The notes under the pieces are model-generated. The model did not search any database. It was not told the origin of the DNA and saw nothing but the letters and a program-made list of their open reading frames with translations. The translations under genes were made by a program, and so were the position numbers. From contig CBDASJ010000008.1 of NCBI GenBank assembly GCA_965199555.1, positions 1-64,000 of the forward strand: 64,000 nucleotides of DNA, read 5' to 3'. Origin of the DNA: LMUY01 sp965199555 (GTDB lineage: Bacteria > Pseudomonadota > Alphaproteobacteria > Acetobacterales > Acetobacteraceae). Shown here one piece after another: positions 44,161 through 52,699 of the stretch (positions are counted from its first letter, which is position 1; every line of letters begins with the position of its first letter).

Positions 44161-45945
44161 TCAGAACCGCGTCAGCACCCGCCAATAGGCGGCATCAGCC
44201 TTGAGCGGCTTTACCACGCCCTGCGTCCCGACAGGCAAGCGCGTATTGCGGATCACGCCCTCGATGTCGAACTCGGTGAAACGCGTGATGTTGAACCGGC
44301 CGCCGATCCCTTCGGACGACAGGCGGGTATTCGGGTCCGCCAGGCGGTTCTCCCACGTCTCGCCCCGGTCGTAGAAGGCGTAGAATTGGGCGGTGATCGG
44401 CACCGGGTAGCTGAACACGTTCAGGTCCAGCCCGGTATTGAGCTGCAGCTCGAAAGACCAGGCCAGCGCGTTGTCACCCGTGACTTCGCCGGAATAGAAG
44501 CCGCGATTGATCTCGCTGCCACCCAGGAAGTATTTCTCGGACGGCGGCAGGATGTCCTTCGACCCTTGCCCGGCAACCCGGGCCTTCAGCGCTACGCTCG
44601 CCCCATCCCAGGGCACGAACAGCGTCTGCGTGCGCGACAATTCGGCGGTGAACTTGGTGAAGTTCACGCGCTCGTTCAGCCGCCCGGGCGTGCCGTTGCC
44701 GTTGCTGGTGCCCCCCAGGAAGGGAATGCCCTGGGAGATGCGCAGGCTGGCGAAGTTGACCGCCGGGCGGGCATCGCCGGCCAACACATCCTCATACGCA
44801 TACTCGGCGCCGAACCGGCCGATGCGCAGGGAGTCGCGGCTCGCCCGCTCGACCTGGCCGGCGGGGCCGAGCGCTTCCCGGATCTCGGTTTCCACCGCGT
44901 CGAGGTTGAGCACCAGGTTCAGCGTCTGCTCCCGCGAGCGGATCAGCGGATAGGTCGCCGCGGCGCCGAAGGTGGTGGTGAACCCCTGGTAGTCGAGCAC
45001 GCGCAGGAAGTCGGACGGGTTGGCCTTGCCGTAGCCGCCATAGAGCCGGACCTTCAGCCCCGATCCGCCAACAAAGAACTCGCTGGACGCCTGGCCGAAA
45101 TTCTGCGTGTTGCCGTTGGTGTGGTAGACCGACAGCTCGGTCTTCTCGCCGAACTGCGTGAAGCTGTTGATGTCGACGATTGCCAGCCCCTGTTCCGGCC
45201 CGGTCTGCCGGAACGCGCGATTGTCCACGGTCAGCAGGCCGTTGACCGCCTGCCGCTGCACCTGGGCTACCAGCGTCAACGCGCCGGGATCGGTATCGGA
45301 GGGTTGCAGCACCGCATGGACGGACACGCCGGGGATGTCCTGTGCCAGCAGCAGCCAGCGTTCCAGCGTGGCGTTGTCGATCGGCTGCTGTTCCGTCAGG
45401 TGGTTGAGGAAACGCAGCACCTGGACGCCGGCCGGGCCGATATTGCCGTCCAGCTTCACCTCCGCGATGCGGCCCTCCACGACGTTGAAGCGCAGGTCGC
45501 CGGCCGGGCTGACGGTGGCGCTGACCGTGGTCAGCACGAAGCCCTGGCTGCGGTACAGCGTCACCAGCCCGGCACGCGCTTCCTCGATCCGCGCCACCGG
45601 GGTCGCCGGCCCGACCAGCCCGGCGGTCGCCGCGTCGACCCGCCCGGCCGGAAAGGCGGTGGCGCCGGCCACGGACACGCTGCGGATCGGCACGGTGGCC
45701 GACGGCGCGGCAGCCGGGGCCGCCGGCCGGGTCAGGTCCGTGCCGGGCGCCACGCTGGGGGGCGCCGGGGGCAGGATGCGCGGGATGGGGGAGCCTTGTG
45801 GCACGACGTTGCCGGTGAACGGCGCATCCGGCCGCTGCGCGAACGCGGCGCCGCCCCACAGCAGAAAGGCCGCCGCGGCTGCCATCGTCACGCCGTGCCG
45901 GACCTGGCGGAGATCGGACGATTGGGGTGAAGTGGGACGGGACAC
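44161..45945 (-). CDS. ShlB/FhaC/HecB-family two-partner-secretion outer-membrane transporter (TpsB)
   Basis: An outer-membrane Omp85-superfamily transporter of about 594 residues. A signal peptide ends near GGAAFAQ. A Pro/Ala-rich stretch leads into POTRA domains (IRSVSVAGATAFPAG, then VVEGRIAEVKLDGNIGPAG). The C-terminal half is a 16-strand barrel with the FLGGSEINRGFYSGEVTGD block that matches the conserved VRGY-type lid loop, and the protein ends in Phe as outer-membrane proteins do. It should secrete the giant exoprotein encoded 31 bases downstream. The GTG at 45945 gives a complete signal peptide with a basic n-region; ATG at 45885 is an alternative. It is divergent from the glycosyltransferase, with about 130 bases between them for both promoters. 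Confidence 0.9.
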   Translation of the reverse strand: MSRPTSPQSSDLRQVRHGVTMAAAAAFLLWGGAAFAQRPDAPFTGNVVPQGSPIPRILPPAPPSVAPGTDLTRPAAPAAAPSATVPIRSVSVAGATAFPAGRVDAATAGLVGPATPVARIEEARAGLVTLYRSQGFVLTTVSATVSPAGDLRFNVVEGRIAEVKLDGNIGPAGVQVLRFLNHLTEQQPIDNATLERWLLLAQDIPGVSVHAVLQPSDTDPGALTLVAQVQRQAVNGLLTVDNRAFRQTGPEQGLAIVDINSFTQFGEKTELSVYHTNGNTQNFGQASSEFFVGGSGLKVRLYGGYGKANPSDFLRVLDYQGFTTTFGAAATYPLIRSREQTLNLVLNLDAVETEIREALGPAGQVERASRDSLRIGRFGAEYAYEDVLAGDARPAVNFASLRISQGIPFLGGTSNGNGTPGRLNERVNFTKFTAELSRTQTLFVPWDGASVALKARVAGQGSKDILPPSEKYFLGGSEINRGFYSGEVTGDNALAWSFELQLNTGLDLNVFSYPVPITAQFYAFYDRGETWENRLADPNTRLSSEGIGGRFNITRFTEFDIEGVIRNTRLPVGTQGVVKPLKADAAYWRVLTRF

Positions 45946-46075
45946 GGGCGATCGCTTGGTTCGGTTCGTCGCGCAACCTACCGCCACGGGTTCTTCGTTG
46001 TCACCTTGGCAAGGCCCCTGCCTCGTTGCTACACGGCAATGAGTGTGACCTGAAAACCACAGGGACGGATCGCGC

Positions 46076-47290
46076 GTGAAGTTCCTGTTCGTCCACCGCA
46101 GCTTCCCCGGGCAGTTCCAGCACCTCGTGCAGGCGCTTGCCGCCAGCGGCCTGCACGACATCGTCTTCATCAGCCGCCCCAGCCCGGTGCAGATCAGCGG
46201 CGTGCGCCAGGTGCATTACGCCGTCACCCCGGCCTCCGGACGGACCCACGCAAACGCGCGGGAGTTCGACGCCGCCATGCGCCGGGCCACCGCGGTGGCG
46301 GAGGTCGCCGCCGGGTTGCGCAGTGCCGGCTTCCAGCCCGACATCATCATCGGGCACGAGGCATGGGGCGAGACGCTGAACCTGGTCGATGTGTGGCCGA
46401 CGGTGCCGAAGATCGGCTATCGCGAGTATTTCTACCATTTGGCCGGGGCGGATGTGGGGTGCGATCCGGAGTTTCCGCCGCACCCGTCGCAATGGGCGGG
46501 CGTGCGGGCCAAGAATGCCGTCGCAGCGCTGGCACTGCTTCAGCAACACCCCGGCGTCAGCCCGACGGCGTGGCAGCGTTCCCTGTATCCCGCCTGGGCG
46601 CAGGATGCGATCACCGTGGTGCCGGAGGGCGTCGACCTCGGGTTTTGCAGCCCCGACGAGGCGTCCCGCAGGGCACCGCTCGTCTTGGGTGGCGTGAGGA
46701 TCGAGCCGGATCAGCATCTGGTCACCTTCGCCGCGCGCGACCTGGAGCCGTACCGCGGTTTCCACACGCTGATCCGCGCCCTGCCCCGGCTCATGCGCCG
46801 ACGGGACGTGCAGGTCATCTGCCTGGGCGGCGATGGGGTGAGCTACGGTCTGCCCCCCCTGACCGGGACGTGGCGCCAGCGCCTGCTGGCGGAGGTCCAC
46901 GGCCAAGTCGACTCGGCCCGGCTACACTTCCCCGGCCGGGTGAGCCATGCCGTGTTTCGCGACCTGCTGCGGCGCTCGGACGTGCACACCTATCTGTCCT
47001 ACCCGTTCATCGCCTCCTGGTCGCTCCGCGAAGCGTTGGCCTGCGGGTGCACGGTGGTCGCCGGCGAAACGGCACCGGTCTGCGAGTTCATCATCGACGG
47101 CGTGAACGGGCGGCTTGTGCCGGCGCTTGATTCCACCGCGCTGGCCGACAGCGTCCTGCACCTGTTGGCCTGCCCGGACGAGCGCCTGTCCGTGGGCCGG
47201 GCGGCTCGCCGCTGGGCAGAAGCCAACCTGGCTCTGACCGATCATCTCGCCGGCTGGCGCGCAGTCCTACAGCAGCGCCAGCCTTCTTGA
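46076..47290 (+). CDS. Family 4 glycosyltransferase
   Basis: A 404-residue GT-B enzyme. The N-terminal half starts MKFLFVHRSFPGQF, a motif of a GT4 subgroup, and the C-terminal half contains the nucleotide-sugar site with FAARDLEPYRGFHTLIRAL, FPGRVSH and SWSLREALACGCTVV, where the second Glu of an EX7E-type element is present in VCEFI. The start is GTG. It is transcribed divergently from the two-partner-secretion operon, so it could glycosylate the adhesin or a surface polymer; neither is shown by the sequence. Confidence 0.82.
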   Translation: MKFLFVHRSFPGQFQHLVQALAASGLHDIVFISRPSPVQISGVRQVHYAVTPASGRTHANAREFDAAMRRATAVAEVAAGLRSAGFQPDIIIGHEAWGETLNLVDVWPTVPKIGYREYFYHLAGADVGCDPEFPPHPSQWAGVRAKNAVAALALLQQHPGVSPTAWQRSLYPAWAQDAITVVPEGVDLGFCSPDEASRRAPLVLGGVRIEPDQHLVTFAARDLEPYRGFHTLIRALPRLMRRRDVQVICLGGDGVSYGLPPLTGTWRQRLLAEVHGQVDSARLHFPGRVSHAVFRDLLRRSDVHTYLSYPFIASWSLREALACGCTVVAGETAPVCEFIIDGVNGRLVPALDSTALADSVLHLLACPDERLSVGRAARRWAEANLALTDHLAGWRAVLQQRQPS

Positions 47291-47351
47291 TTGGCATTTG
47301 GCGAACAACAGCCCAGGTCAGAAGCCGTGTGATTGGGAAGGGTTGGACATC

Positions 47352-47540
47352 GTGGAAATCGCAGTTGGCGGAATGACCTGTGGACATTGCGTCCGCGCAG
47401 TGCGGGAGGCGGTGTCGTCGGTGCCAGGCGTCGACGGAGTCACCGTAGAGCTTGAGACCGGCGTCGTACGGGTCGATGGCACCCCTGATGCCGCGGCGAT
47501 CCGCAAGGCGATCGAAGCCGAGGGCTACTCGATCGGGTAG
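47352..47540 (+). CDS. Small heavy-metal-associated (HMA, CopZ-like) protein
   Basis: A 62-residue single HMA domain with the metal-binding GGMTCGHC at residues 6-13 and the usual ferredoxin-like ending IRKAIEAEGYSIG. It would bind Cu(I) or a similar soft metal with its two Cys. The GTG at 47352 is preceded by GGGAAGGG at a good distance and gives the standard family length; an in-frame TTG at 47298 would add 18 residues without family similarity. No copper ATPase or regulator is adjacent. Confidence 0.82.
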   Translation: MEIAVGGMTCGHCVRAVREAVSSVPGVDGVTVELETGVVRVDGTPDAAAIRKAIEAEGYSIG

Positions 47541-47620
47541 CCAGCCTGGCGCACGACCCAAAGGGGGGCGTGCGCCAGCCAACCGCGTCCGCCGGGTTGC
47601 TTCGCCCGGCGGGAGCGTTG

Positions 47621-47851
47621 CTAGTAAGACGCGCCTTTGGAGTTCGGCACTGCACCGGACACGCCGGTTCCGTTGCTGATCCCCACGTTCGGCAGGTTGC
47701 CGAGCGCCCGCTGCCCACCGCCGTTAGACGAGGTGATGCCGCTGGGCGCCGGGGTGGGTCCATTTGACGTCGCAGAGCCGGGGCCGGTGCTCGCGCAGCC
47801 AACCAGGCTCAGGCAGGTGAAGACGAGCGTCGCGGCAACTCTGGTGTTCAT
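47621..47851 (-). CDS. Small Gly/Ser/Asn/Pro-rich lipoprotein, function unknown
   Basis: A 76-residue product. A typical lipoprotein signal MNTRVAATLVFTCLSLVGC places the lipidated Cys at residue 19, after which the chain is low-complexity and rich in Gly, Ser, Asn and Pro with no predicted domain. It lies between the HMA gene (convergent) and the ABC transporter operon (same strand, about 60 bases from the fused ATPase stop). Not recognised as a named family. Confidence 0.6.
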   Translation of the reverse strand: MNTRVAATLVFTCLSLVGCASTGPGSATSNGPTPAPSGITSSNGGGQRALGNLPNVGISNGTGVSGAVPNSKGASY

Positions 47852-47912
47852 GGTGTTTGGCTCCAAGCAATGTCTCGGAGGTGCAAACGCGAGCCAACGG
47901 GAACCGTTCGGT

Positions 47913-49421
47913 CTACAAATAAGCCTTGCCGGCCTCGGCGGCGAAGCGTGCGGGATCGCCTTCCCAGATGATGCGGGCATGTTCCAGCACATACACCCGG
48001 TCTGCATGGGGCAACGCGAACGTCACGTTCTGCTCGCCCAGCAGCACGGTGATCGGCGTGGTCGTGCGCAGCCGCTCCAGCGCGTGACTCAACTGCTCCA
48101 GGATGACCGGCGCCAGGCCGAGCGTGGGTTCGTCCAGGATCAACAGGCGGGGTCGCATCATCAGCGCCCGGGCAATCGCCAGCATCTGCTGCTCGCCGCC
48201 GCTCATCTTGCCGGCCGCCTGGGTGGCGCGCGACTTCAGGATCGGGAACAGCTCGAACAGCCAGTCCAGTTGGCGGTTGCGCTCGGCGGCGTCCAAGCGC
48301 GCGCCGCCCAGATCGAGGTTCTCCCGCACGCTCATGGTGGTGAACAGCTCGCGGCTTTCCGGGCATTGCACGATGCCGCCCCGGGCGATGGCCGCCGCCG
48401 TGCGTCCAGCCAGCCGTTCGCCGCCCCACTCGATGCTGCCGCTATAGGGCACCAGGCCGGAGATGGCGTTGAACAGCGTGGTCTTGCCGGCGCCGTTCAG
48501 CCCCACGACGGACACGAACTCGCCTTCCCGCACGTGGATCGAGACTTTTTCCAGCGCCTGCGCCTTGCCATACAGCACGCTGGCATCCTTCACCGCCAGG
48601 AGCGGCGGCCCGGCCTTTGCGGCCAATTCCGGCCGGGCGGCGGTTTCGATGCTGCCGGCGCCGAGGTAAACCTGCCGCACGGTGGGGTTGGCCATCACCT
48701 GCTCGGCGCTGCCCTCGGCGACGAACTCCCCCAGGTACATGGCCAGCACGCGGTCGGCCAGCGCGGCCACGCTCTTGACGTTGTGGTCGACCAGCAGCAC
48801 GGCACGCCCTTCCGCCCGAAACCCGGCGATCAACGCAGAAAACGCGGCGACCTCGCCCGCCGTCAGCCCGGCGAACGGCTCGTCCACCAGCACCAGCTTT
48901 GGGTCGCGCGCGATCGCCTTGGCGAGTTCCAGCCGGCGCAGATCGGCGAATGGCAGGGTCGCCGGGCGCCGGTCGAACACCGCACCGAGGCCGACACGGT
49001 CCGCGATGGCGCGGGCACGGGTCTCCACCGCGGGATCGGCTGCCAGCCGCAGCAGCGAATCCGGCAGCAGGGCCAGCTTGATGTTCTCGCCCACGGTTTG
49101 GCGGTGCAGCGGCCGGGAATGCTGGAACACCAGCCCGACCCCGTGCCGGGCGATGCGGTGCGAAGGCCAGCCCGCTACATCTACGCCGTCGATCACCACC
49201 CGGCCGGCGTTCGGCCGCTCGATCCCCATGATGAGCTTCATCACGGTGGACTTGCCGGAGCCATTGGGGCCGATCAGGCCGAGAATTTCCCCGGGCTTGA
49301 TGGCCAGCCGCATGGCGTTGACCGCGACCAAGCCGCCGAACCGCTTGGTCAGGCCAGACACCTCCAGCAACGGCGCCGCGTCCTTCGCCTCGCCCGGCTG
49401 CGGACGGTATTCGACGTTCAT
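47913..49421 (-). CDS. Fused LivG-LivF-type ATP-binding protein of a branched-chain amino-acid-type ABC transporter
   Basis: One 502-residue chain carries two complete ABC ATPase domains that are normally separate proteins. The first (about residues 18-258) has Walker A GPNGSGKST, the LivG-type signature LPFADLRRLELAKA and VLVDEPFAGL. The second (about 275-502) has Walker A GLNGAGKTT, signature KMSGGEQQML and LILDEPTLGLAP. The linker is about 20 residues of Ala/Glu/Pro with no stop codon. The gene start overlaps the livM stop (ATGA). The usual livG-livF heterodimer is thus produced as a tandem fusion. The substrate may be a branched-chain amino acid, an amide or an aromatic acid; the family is broad. 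Confidence 0.88.
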   Translation of the reverse strand: MNVEYRPQPGEAKDAAPLLEVSGLTKRFGGLVAVNAMRLAIKPGEILGLIGPNGSGKSTVMKLIMGIERPNAGRVVIDGVDVAGWPSHRIARHGVGLVFQHSRPLHRQTVGENIKLALLPDSLLRLAADPAVETRARAIADRVGLGAVFDRRPATLPFADLRRLELAKAIARDPKLVLVDEPFAGLTAGEVAAFSALIAGFRAEGRAVLLVDHNVKSVAALADRVLAMYLGEFVAEGSAEQVMANPTVRQVYLGAGSIETAARPELAAKAGPPLLAVKDASVLYGKAQALEKVSIHVREGEFVSVVGLNGAGKTTLFNAISGLVPYSGSIEWGGERLAGRTAAAIARGGIVQCPESRELFTTMSVRENLDLGGARLDAAERNRQLDWLFELFPILKSRATQAAGKMSGGEQQMLAIARALMMRPRLLILDEPTLGLAPVILEQLSHALERLRTTTPITVLLGEQNVTFALPHADRVYVLEHARIIWEGDPARFAAEAGKAYL

Positions 49422-50344
49422 GCCGCACCCCGCCGGTGCAGCAGCGTGCCCAGAAAACCGGCCGGAACGAACAGGATCACCACCAACGCCACCGCCGACA
49501 CGACGAAGGTGCTGAGCTGACCGAGCGGACGCAGCACCTCCCCCGCCGCAACCAGGAACACCGCGCCCAGTGCGGCGCCCAGGATGGTGCGCCGGCCGCC
49601 AAGCACGGCGGCGATGATGACCTGGACTCCCACCGCGATGTCGATCACCGTGCCGGGCGACGCCGTGCCGTAATAGAACACCAGCAGCGCCCCCGCGAGG
49701 CCGCTGAACAGCGCTGACACGCAGAATGCCGCCAGCTTGTGCTTCGACACGTTGAACCCGAGCGCCTGGGCTTCCACCGGGTCTTGCCCGCAGGCTTGCA
49801 GGATCAGGCCCGCGGCGGATCGCGACAAGCCGAACAGGATCAGCCCGCTGATGGCCATGAAGCCGAGCGCGAAGTAGTAGTTGGTGCCGTCGTCGATCGA
49901 CAGCACGTCCGGAACCGTCAGCCCGATCTCGCCGCCGGTCCAATGGGCGAACACGGTCACCATCTGCTGCAGCAGCAGCACGGCCACCAGGGTGATCAGC
50001 CCGAAATACGGCCCCGACAGCCGCAGTGCCGGCAATGCCAGCAGCACGCCGCCGGCCACAGCAAGCGCGGCGCCGAACACCACGCAGACCGGGATGGGCA
50101 ACCCGGTTTCGCTGTTGAGGATGCCGGCGCCATACGCGCCGAGCCCGACCAGGAAAGTCGGGCCGAAATTCACCTCGCCCGCGAAGCCGAACAGCAGGTC
50201 CCACGACATGGCGAACACGGCGAAGTAGTACGCCGGGATCAATACGCCCAGAATGTAGCCGGATACGCCCAGTGGCAGCAGCACCGCTACGACCAGCACG
50301 CCCAAAGCGCCCCAGAACAGCCGCGCCCGCAGCAGCCCCCGCAT
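49418..50344 (-). CDS. LivM-type permease of the HAAT ABC transporter
   Basis: A 308-residue inner-membrane permease with about nine spans and the LivM landmarks YYFAVFAMSWDLLFGFAGEVNFGPT and ALGFNVSKHKLAAFCVSALFSGLAGAL. It pairs with the LivH-type permease encoded just upstream; its start overlaps that gene's stop (ATGA). A longer in-frame extension to 50899 runs inside livH and is discarded. Confidence 0.9.
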   Translation of the reverse strand: MRGLLRARLFWGALGVLVVAVLLPLGVSGYILGVLIPAYYFAVFAMSWDLLFGFAGEVNFGPTFLVGLGAYGAGILNSETGLPIPVCVVFGAALAVAGGVLLALPALRLSGPYFGLITLVAVLLLQQMVTVFAHWTGGEIGLTVPDVLSIDDGTNYYFALGFMAISGLILFGLSRSAAGLILQACGQDPVEAQALGFNVSKHKLAAFCVSALFSGLAGALLVFYYGTASPGTVIDIAVGVQVIIAAVLGGRRTILGAALGAVFLVAAGEVLRPLGQLSTFVVSAVALVVILFVPAGFLGTLLHRRGAA

Positions 50345-51213
50345 CAGCGCCGCCCCAACAGGCCCTGCGGACGCAGGTACACCACCGCGACGAGCAGGAT
50401 CAGCGACGGGATGTTGCGGAAAGCGGGGGACACCATGTACGAGGTGATCGTCTCCAGATACCCTACGCAATAGGCGGCGATCAGCGATCCCGACACGCTG
50501 CCGAGGCCGCCCAGCACCACGATGGAGAAGGCGGAGGCGGTCAGCGTGCCCGCATTGTCCGACGACACGCCTAGGAAAGCGCCCAGCAACACGCCGGCAA
50601 TGCCCGCCAGCACGCCGTAGATCGCCCAAACCAGCAGGTGGATGCTGGACAGCTCGTAGCCGAGCAGCGTGAGCCCGCGCGGGTTGATCGACGCGGCCAG
50701 CAGCGCCTTGCCGGCTTTGGTCCGGTTCACCAGCAACCACAGCGCGCCGATGGTCGCCCAGCACAGCACGGCGGTGAGGATCTCGTTGGTGGGTGTGCGC
50801 ACGCCGGCGATCACCGTCACCCCGGCAATCAGCGGACGAACCGTGTGCGGGCTGGTGGTGGTGAAGTATGCCACCGCCTCCTGGATCATGATCCCCCACA
50901 GCAAGGTGCCGGTCAGCACGAACAGCTCGGTTTCCTCGCGCGGGATCGAGCGGGAGCGCTGGATCGGCCGCACCACCAGGAAATAGGTGGCAAATGCCGT
51001 GGCAATCCCGGCCAACAGCCCGGCCGCCGCGCCGCCCAGCGCGCCCACATAGTCGGCGGCCAGCCAGGCGACCACGGCCGCCACAAGCATGGTCCCGCCA
51101 TGGGCCAAGTTCAGCACGCCGGAGACGCCGAACATCAGGGTGAACCCGACGGCGCCCAGCCCATACAGCGCGCTGATCGCAAACCCGTCGATCAGGATCT
51201 GCAGGGTCAGCAT
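50344..51213 (-). CDS. LivH-type permease of the HAAT ABC transporter
   Basis: A 289-residue permease with the LivH landmarks ALYGLGAVGFTLMFGVSGVLNLAHG near the N-terminus and SAFSIVVLGGLGSVSGSLIAAY near the C-terminus. About eight spans. It follows the binding-protein gene by 112 bases that hold two potential stem-loops, and overlaps livM. Confidence 0.92.
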   Translation of the reverse strand: MLTLQILIDGFAISALYGLGAVGFTLMFGVSGVLNLAHGGTMLVAAVVAWLAADYVGALGGAAAGLLAGIATAFATYFLVVRPIQRSRSIPREETELFVLTGTLLWGIMIQEAVAYFTTTSPHTVRPLIAGVTVIAGVRTPTNEILTAVLCWATIGALWLLVNRTKAGKALLAASINPRGLTLLGYELSSIHLLVWAIYGVLAGIAGVLLGAFLGVSSDNAGTLTASAFSIVVLGGLGSVSGSLIAAYCVGYLETITSYMVSPAFRNIPSLILLVAVVYLRPQGLLGRR

Positions 51214-51246
51214 AACGGGACCCGAGCGCCTTTTCCCGGCAGCGAT

Positions 51247-51304
51247 AAGGGCAGGGCCACCCTGCGCGGCGCCCTTGCCCTCACCCGACCCTGGCGAGCC
51301 AGGG
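51247..51304 (-). terminator. Stem-loop(s) between the binding-protein gene and the permease genes
   Basis: Two hairpins occupy the livK-livH gap. A larger one spans 51247-51276, with outer stem AAGGGC/GCCCTT and an inner alternative GCAGGG/CCCTGC. A perfect CCCTGG-CGAG-CCAGGG is at 51289-51304. No T-run follows, so simple intrinsic termination is not assured. Such structures often cap the binding-protein mRNA, raising its level over the permeases. Confidence 0.45.
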
Positions 51305-51325
51305 CCCCGGTGGATGGATGCCGGG

Positions 51326-52549
51326 TCAGTTCGTCAGCTTCACAAAGCTTGGGAACCGCAGCGCATTGTCCCCGGCCACGGAAGCCGGCCAGATCGGCAC
51401 TTGCTTGCCGTTCTGCCACTGCACGAAAAGCCCGCTCACCGCGTCCTTGCCGTACTCCATCGCGTGGGTGGACGGGTCGTCCTTGCCGAAGAAGCGGATG
51501 CGCCCGACCGTGCCCACCCAGTCGGTCTTCTCCAGCGCGTCAACCACCTTGTCCGGGTCGGCGCTGTTCGCACGGTGGATCGCGTCCGCGAGGTAATACA
51601 CCTCATCATACGCGCCATAGCCGGTATAGGCCGGGGTGATGCCGTACTTCTTTATGTAGGCTTGCGCGAACGGGATGGTCTTGGGCGTGCTCGCCACGCT
51701 GTCCACAGCGACCAGCTGCAGCACGATCCCTTCCGTCGCCCCGTTGGTGTCCTTCCAGAAGGTAGAGGACGTCGCCTGCGACGAGATGCCGAATTGCGGC
51801 ATCGGCACCTGCTGGTTCGCCCACTGCACCGTCGGCTGCACGCCGACATGGCTGATACCGGTGACGATCACGTCCGGCTTCTTGCCTTCGATCCCGTTGT
51901 AGATGGGCGTGAAGTCGGTCGTGTCCGGCGAAAAACGGATATGGTCGACGACCTTGAGCCCGACCTTGGGCAGGCACTTCTCGTATTCGGCGTCGAGCGG
52001 CTGGGTCCAGGCCGCGTCCTCGCTCATGATCACGGCGGACTTCATGTGGTACTTGCTGTCCACCAGCAGGTCCTTCGCCGCGTCACAGGTCGCGTCCGAC
52101 AGGAAGCTCGACTTCAGGTAGCCGTGGAAGAAGTATTTCAGGTGGCTGTAATCGGCGTGGACGCGCGCGCTGATGTCGTCGCTGGCCGCACCCGGGGTGA
52201 CCGTCGGCATCTTCAGCCGCCCGGACCACGGCTCCAGCGCCAGCGCCACCTCGCTGACATAGCTGGCGATCACGGCGTTGACCTTGTCCTCGCTCGCCAG
52301 GCGCTGCATCGCGCGCACCGCGTCGGCGGCGGAATTGTGGTCGTCATACGCGACGATCTGGATCAGCCGGCCGTCGATCCCGCCCTTGGCGTTGATCTCG
52401 TCCGCGGCGATCTGCGCCCCATTCGTGATCGCAATGCCCGGGATGGCCGAGCTTTCTGCGATCACCCCGATCTTGATCGGGTCGGCTGCGGCGGCGGCCA
52501 TCGGCACGGCAAGCACGGCGAGCGCGGGAAGCAGTCTCAGGGCTGGCAT
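51326..52549 (-). CDS. LivK-type periplasmic substrate-binding protein
   Basis: A 407-residue type I periplasmic binding protein. The signal peptide (about residues 1-21, ending AAAA) precedes DPIKIGVIAESSAIPG, the usual first strand and loop. Further landmarks are NGAQIAADEINAKGGI and GYGAYDEVYYLADAI. It delivers an amino-acid-like or aromatic ligand to the LivHM permeases. It is the promoter-proximal gene of the operon, and the ~150-base divergent gap to the dienelactone hydrolase gene should hold promoters for both. Confidence 0.92.
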   Translation of the reverse strand: MPALRLLPALAVLAVPMAAAAADPIKIGVIAESSAIPGIAITNGAQIAADEINAKGGIDGRLIQIVAYDDHNSAADAVRAMQRLASEDKVNAVIASYVSEVALALEPWSGRLKMPTVTPGAASDDISARVHADYSHLKYFFHGYLKSSFLSDATCDAAKDLLVDSKYHMKSAVIMSEDAAWTQPLDAEYEKCLPKVGLKVVDHIRFSPDTTDFTPIYNGIEGKKPDVIVTGISHVGVQPTVQWANQQVPMPQFGISSQATSSTFWKDTNGATEGIVLQLVAVDSVASTPKTIPFAQAYIKKYGITPAYTGYGAYDEVYYLADAIHRANSADPDKVVDALEKTDWVGTVGRIRFFGKDDPSTHAMEYGKDAVSGLFVQWQNGKQVPIWPASVAGDNALRFPSFVKLTN

Positions 52550-52699
52550 GGGGACTTGATCTCCTCAGGTCATCGCCGGCGTTTGCCCGACGTTGGCGCG
52601 GACGCTAGTGCAAGCGGGGGCGCCAAGTAAATCATCATTCGAAGGCTGGCATCCCCTCCGGCACGGGCTATGCTCCGCCGATCTTCGGGGAGAATGCGA

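Noticed and set aside
47298..47351. Longer N-terminus for the HMA protein from a TTG at 47298
   Set aside because: The extension lacks family similarity, and the GTG at 47352 has a better ribosome-binding site and the normal family length.
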